The notes under the pieces: model-generated
What the model was told of the DNA's origin: nothing
The model's input: the letters and a program-made list of their open reading frames with translations, nothing else
The model's database searches: none
Position numbers and translations under genes: made by a program
NCBI RefSeq assembly: GCF_013369485.1
Contig: NZ_JABWEB010000023.1
Coordinates: forward strand, 1-64,000
DNA: 64,000 nt
Reading direction: 5' to 3'
Source of the DNA: Massilia sp. BJB1822
GTDB lineage: Bacteria > Pseudomonadota > Gammaproteobacteria > Burkholderiales > Burkholderiaceae_D
Shown here: one piece after another, positions 62,236 to 64,000 of the stretch
How the letters are laid out: the number at the start of each line of letters is the position of its first letter
Position numbering within the stretch: position 1 is the stretch's first letter

Positions 62236-62610
62236 ATGCTGATTCCCTCGACAACCGAATTGAGCTTGCTGAAATGCCTGTGGAAGGCGCATCCGCTGAG
62301 CGCGCGCGAGATCCACGAGCGCGTGGCGGAGGAGCTGGCGTGGTCGTATTCGTCCACGCGCAAGACGCTGGAGCGCATGCTGGAAAAGCAGATGGTGCGC
62401 CAGCATTCGGTGCACGGCGTGCATGTGTATGAGGCGACGCTGGAAAAAGTCGCAACCCTGGCCGCCTTCGCCCACGACTTCGGCCGCCGCGTGATGGAGA
62501 TGGACGGCCCGCTGCCGGTCAGCATGTTCACCGGCAGCAAACTGGTGGACAAGGGCGAACTGGCGCAGCTGGAGGACATGCTGCAGGACTGGCCGGCGGA
62601 GGACGAGTAA
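62236..62610 (+). CDS. BlaI/MecI/CopY family transcriptional repressor
   Basis: A 124-residue winged-helix repressor (TELSLLKCLWKAHPLSAREI, then SYSSTRKTLERMLEKQMVRQ). In the classical system it is cleaved or released when the membrane sensor peptidase encoded next is activated. The ATG at 62236 has GGAG 8 bases upstream. Its stop overlaps the next start (TAATG). Confidence 0.92.
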   Translation: MLIPSTTELSLLKCLWKAHPLSAREIHERVAEELAWSYSSTRKTLERMLEKQMVRQHSVHGVHVYEATLEKVATLAAFAHDFGRRVMEMDGPLPVSMFTGSKLVDKGELAQLEDMLQDWPAEDE

Positions 62611-64000
62611 TGGTATCGGATTTCTTCCTGCTCTTCCTTCAGGCCAGCCTGACCAGCATGCTGACCGGCGCGCTGGTATGGGGGCTGTTGCACGTGGCGG
62701 CGCGTTTCTGGCCTGCGCTGGCGCTGGGGCGGCGCGTCTGGCTACTGGCGCAACTGGCCGTTGCCGTCAGCTTTGCCGCCGTGCTGATGCCGGGCAGCGC
62801 CGCTTACAGTCTGCTGCCCGCGATAGAATTGCGCGATGTGCCGCCTTCCAGCATGGCTGCCGATCTCAATGAGGCGGACGCCCATACTGACGATGCGCAT
62901 GACGCAAGCGATGCTGCTGCGATAAGCGGTGCGCCTGGCGCTTCGCGCGCCGCCGCTGCCGATGGCGGCTTCGCATCCGGCCTGCTGATGGCTGGTCAGG
63001 CTTGGCTCGCGGTCTATCTCTGCGGCCTGTTTGCCACCGCCGCGCGCTGGCTGCGCGTGCGCCGCCTGCTGTCCGCTCTGCTGAAGGCATCCTATGCGCT
63101 GGATGCGCGCACGCTGCGCCTGCATCCCGGCTTTGCCCGCGAAGACAGCGCCACCCTGCTGGACCAGGGTTTGCGCATCCATGAAACCAGCGCCCCCATC
63201 TCGCCGATGCTGCTGGGATGCTTCCAGCCCATGCTGCTGCTGCCCGAACACCTGCGCGGCATGGACCCGGACCAGCAGGAACTCATCGTCGCCCACGAGC
63301 TGACGCACTGGCGCAGCCGCGACCAGCTTTGCCTGCATCTCAGCCTGGCCTTGCAAACCCTGTTCTGGTTCAATCCCGTGTTCTCGCGGCTGCGCGAAAA
63401 GCTCGCGCTGGCCCAGGAACTGGCTTGCGACCGGCGCGTGCTGGCCGGCCGTTCGCCGGTCCAGCATAAGAATTATGCTGCGGCCTTGCTGGGCCAATTG
63501 AAAGTCCAGCAGCAATCCATGCAGACCAGCCAATATGCATCGCTCGCTTTTGGCGGCGACGGCCTGGCGGCGCTGGGCACGCGCATCCGCCTGATCCGCC
63601 AACCGCTGGCCGCGCGCTTGAACTGGGCGGGCCGCGTTTCGCTGACGGCATCGCTATGCACTCTGCTTGGCGCCAGCATCCTATTGCAGCCAGCGTTTGC
63701 CTGGCGTGGCGAAGAGCAGAGCAGCACTGGCGTTGCCATTTCTGCCGCTGCTACGATCGCCGCAAGTCCATCCAGTGCTGTTGCCGGCGTGGCTGGCGCG
63801 GCGCAATGGCTCAAACCCGTGCGCGATGGCCGCGTCAGCAGCTTCTTTGGTGTGCCCCGCAAGAGTGCCGGCAGCATTCACCATGGCGTCGACTTCGCGG
63901 CCAGGACGGGCACCGAGGTGCGCGCGGTGGCCGACGGCGTGGTGGTCGAATCCACCGACCTGTATGCAGGGCAGGAAAAATACGGCAAGGTCGTCGTCAT
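62610..64000 (+). CDS. M56 (BlaR1-like) membrane peptidase fused to an M23/LytM domain, partial
   Basis: At least 463 residues, open to the window edge. The N-terminal part has membrane segments (about 5-30, 42-65, 125-145). The M56 zinc site is His229-Glu230-x2-His233 (AHELTHW) with Glu270 and Asp274 (QELACDRRV). A further membrane segment is at about 342-365, followed by an M23 region (VSSFFGVPRKSAGSIHHGVD, His424 and Asp428; FAARTGTEVRAVADG). M23 enzymes cut peptidoglycan cross-links or bind it when degenerate. In BlaR1 this place is taken by a penicillin-binding domain. Confidence 0.88.
   Translation, partial: MVSDFFLLFLQASLTSMLTGALVWGLLHVAARFWPALALGRRVWLLAQLAVAVSFAAVLMPGSAAYSLLPAIELRDVPPSSMAADLNEADAHTDDAHDASDAAAISGAPGASRAAAADGGFASGLLMAGQAWLAVYLCGLFATAARWLRVRRLLSALLKASYALDARTLRLHPGFAREDSATLLDQGLRIHETSAPISPMLLGCFQPMLLLPEHLRGMDPDQQELIVAHELTHWRSRDQLCLHLSLALQTLFWFNPVFSRLREKLALAQELACDRRVLAGRSPVQHKNYAAALLGQLKVQQQSMQTSQYASLAFGGDGLAALGTRIRLIRQPLAARLNWAGRVSLTASLCTLLGASILLQPAFAWRGEEQSSTGVAISAAATIAASPSSAVAGVAGAAQWLKPVRDGRVSSFFGVPRKSAGSIHHGVDFAARTGTEVRAVADGVVVESTDLYAGQEKYGKVVV

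Noticed and set aside
1-64000. CRISPR arrays, rRNA genes, riboswitches
   Set aside because: I saw no regularly spaced repeats, no rRNA sequence and no recognisable riboswitch motif while reading; a covariance search would be needed to exclude small RNAs.

Overview
The window reads as the chromosome of a GC-rich betaproteobacterium, most likely an Oxalobacteraceae member (Massilia/Duganella/Janthinobacterium type). This is inferred from gene content and order (ppsR divergent from ppsA; smpB divergent from ratA-rnfH; gloB divergent from a methyltransferase-rnhA-dnaQ run) and from protein character. No database was searched.

Region 1 (1-17.9 kb) is mostly core genome. At the left edge is the tail of a polymorphic-toxin gene with a putative immunity gene. 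Then come ppsR/ppsA, nfeD-SPFH membrane genes, a DUF4259 gene, a sirtuin, a secreted DUF1800/DUF1501 pair, two FlgO-like lipoproteins, smpB, ratA-rnfH, a perfect 69-bp palindrome, a DsbA-like isomerase, gloB, a methyltransferase, rnhA, dnaQ and tRNA-Val(CAC).

Region 2 (17.92-30.53 kb) is an integrative element inserted at the 3' end of tRNA-Val. A 59-bp direct repeat with 2 mismatches bounds it, and its tyrosine integrase lies next to attL. It carries an excisionase-like HTH gene, a MazG-like phage gene, small phage genes, an FtsK-gamma/HNH chimera, an antirepressor broken by one ochre codon, an LRAT-domain protein, an IS3-family element that cut an HNH gene, a DUF4209 protein with a HEPN-like RNxxxHG motif plus a small overlapping partner, and an AT-rich GIY-YIG-like protein. 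Right of attR lies a decayed tail of a second, related integrase, so two elements were once stacked here.

Region 3 (30.8-42.9 kb) is a meta-cleavage catabolic operon. A divergent TetR regulator, with two palindromes over the promoter, faces a ring-cleavage-product hydrolase, two FAD hydroxylases, a type I extradiol dioxygenase, hydratase, acetaldehyde dehydrogenase, aldolase, an ACMSD-type amidohydrolase and an outer-membrane MetA/SphA-type protein. A periplasmic solute-binding-like gene follows. The enzymes would take a hydroxylated aromatic acid to central metabolites; the substrate is not known.

Region 4 (42.9-51 kb) holds LysR/MFS and LysR/DMT exporter pairs, a TonB-dependent receptor with an upstream inverted repeat, and an AT-rich orphan gene. 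Region 5 (51-64 kb) holds a large secreted RTX/DUF4214 protein, an SDR, a solute-binding protein, an ArnT/ArnC/deacetylase-like envelope operon, a universal stress protein, a hemerythrin-like protein lacking one usual ligand, and a BlaI repressor followed by an M56 sensor peptidase fused to an M23 (LytM) domain that runs off the window.
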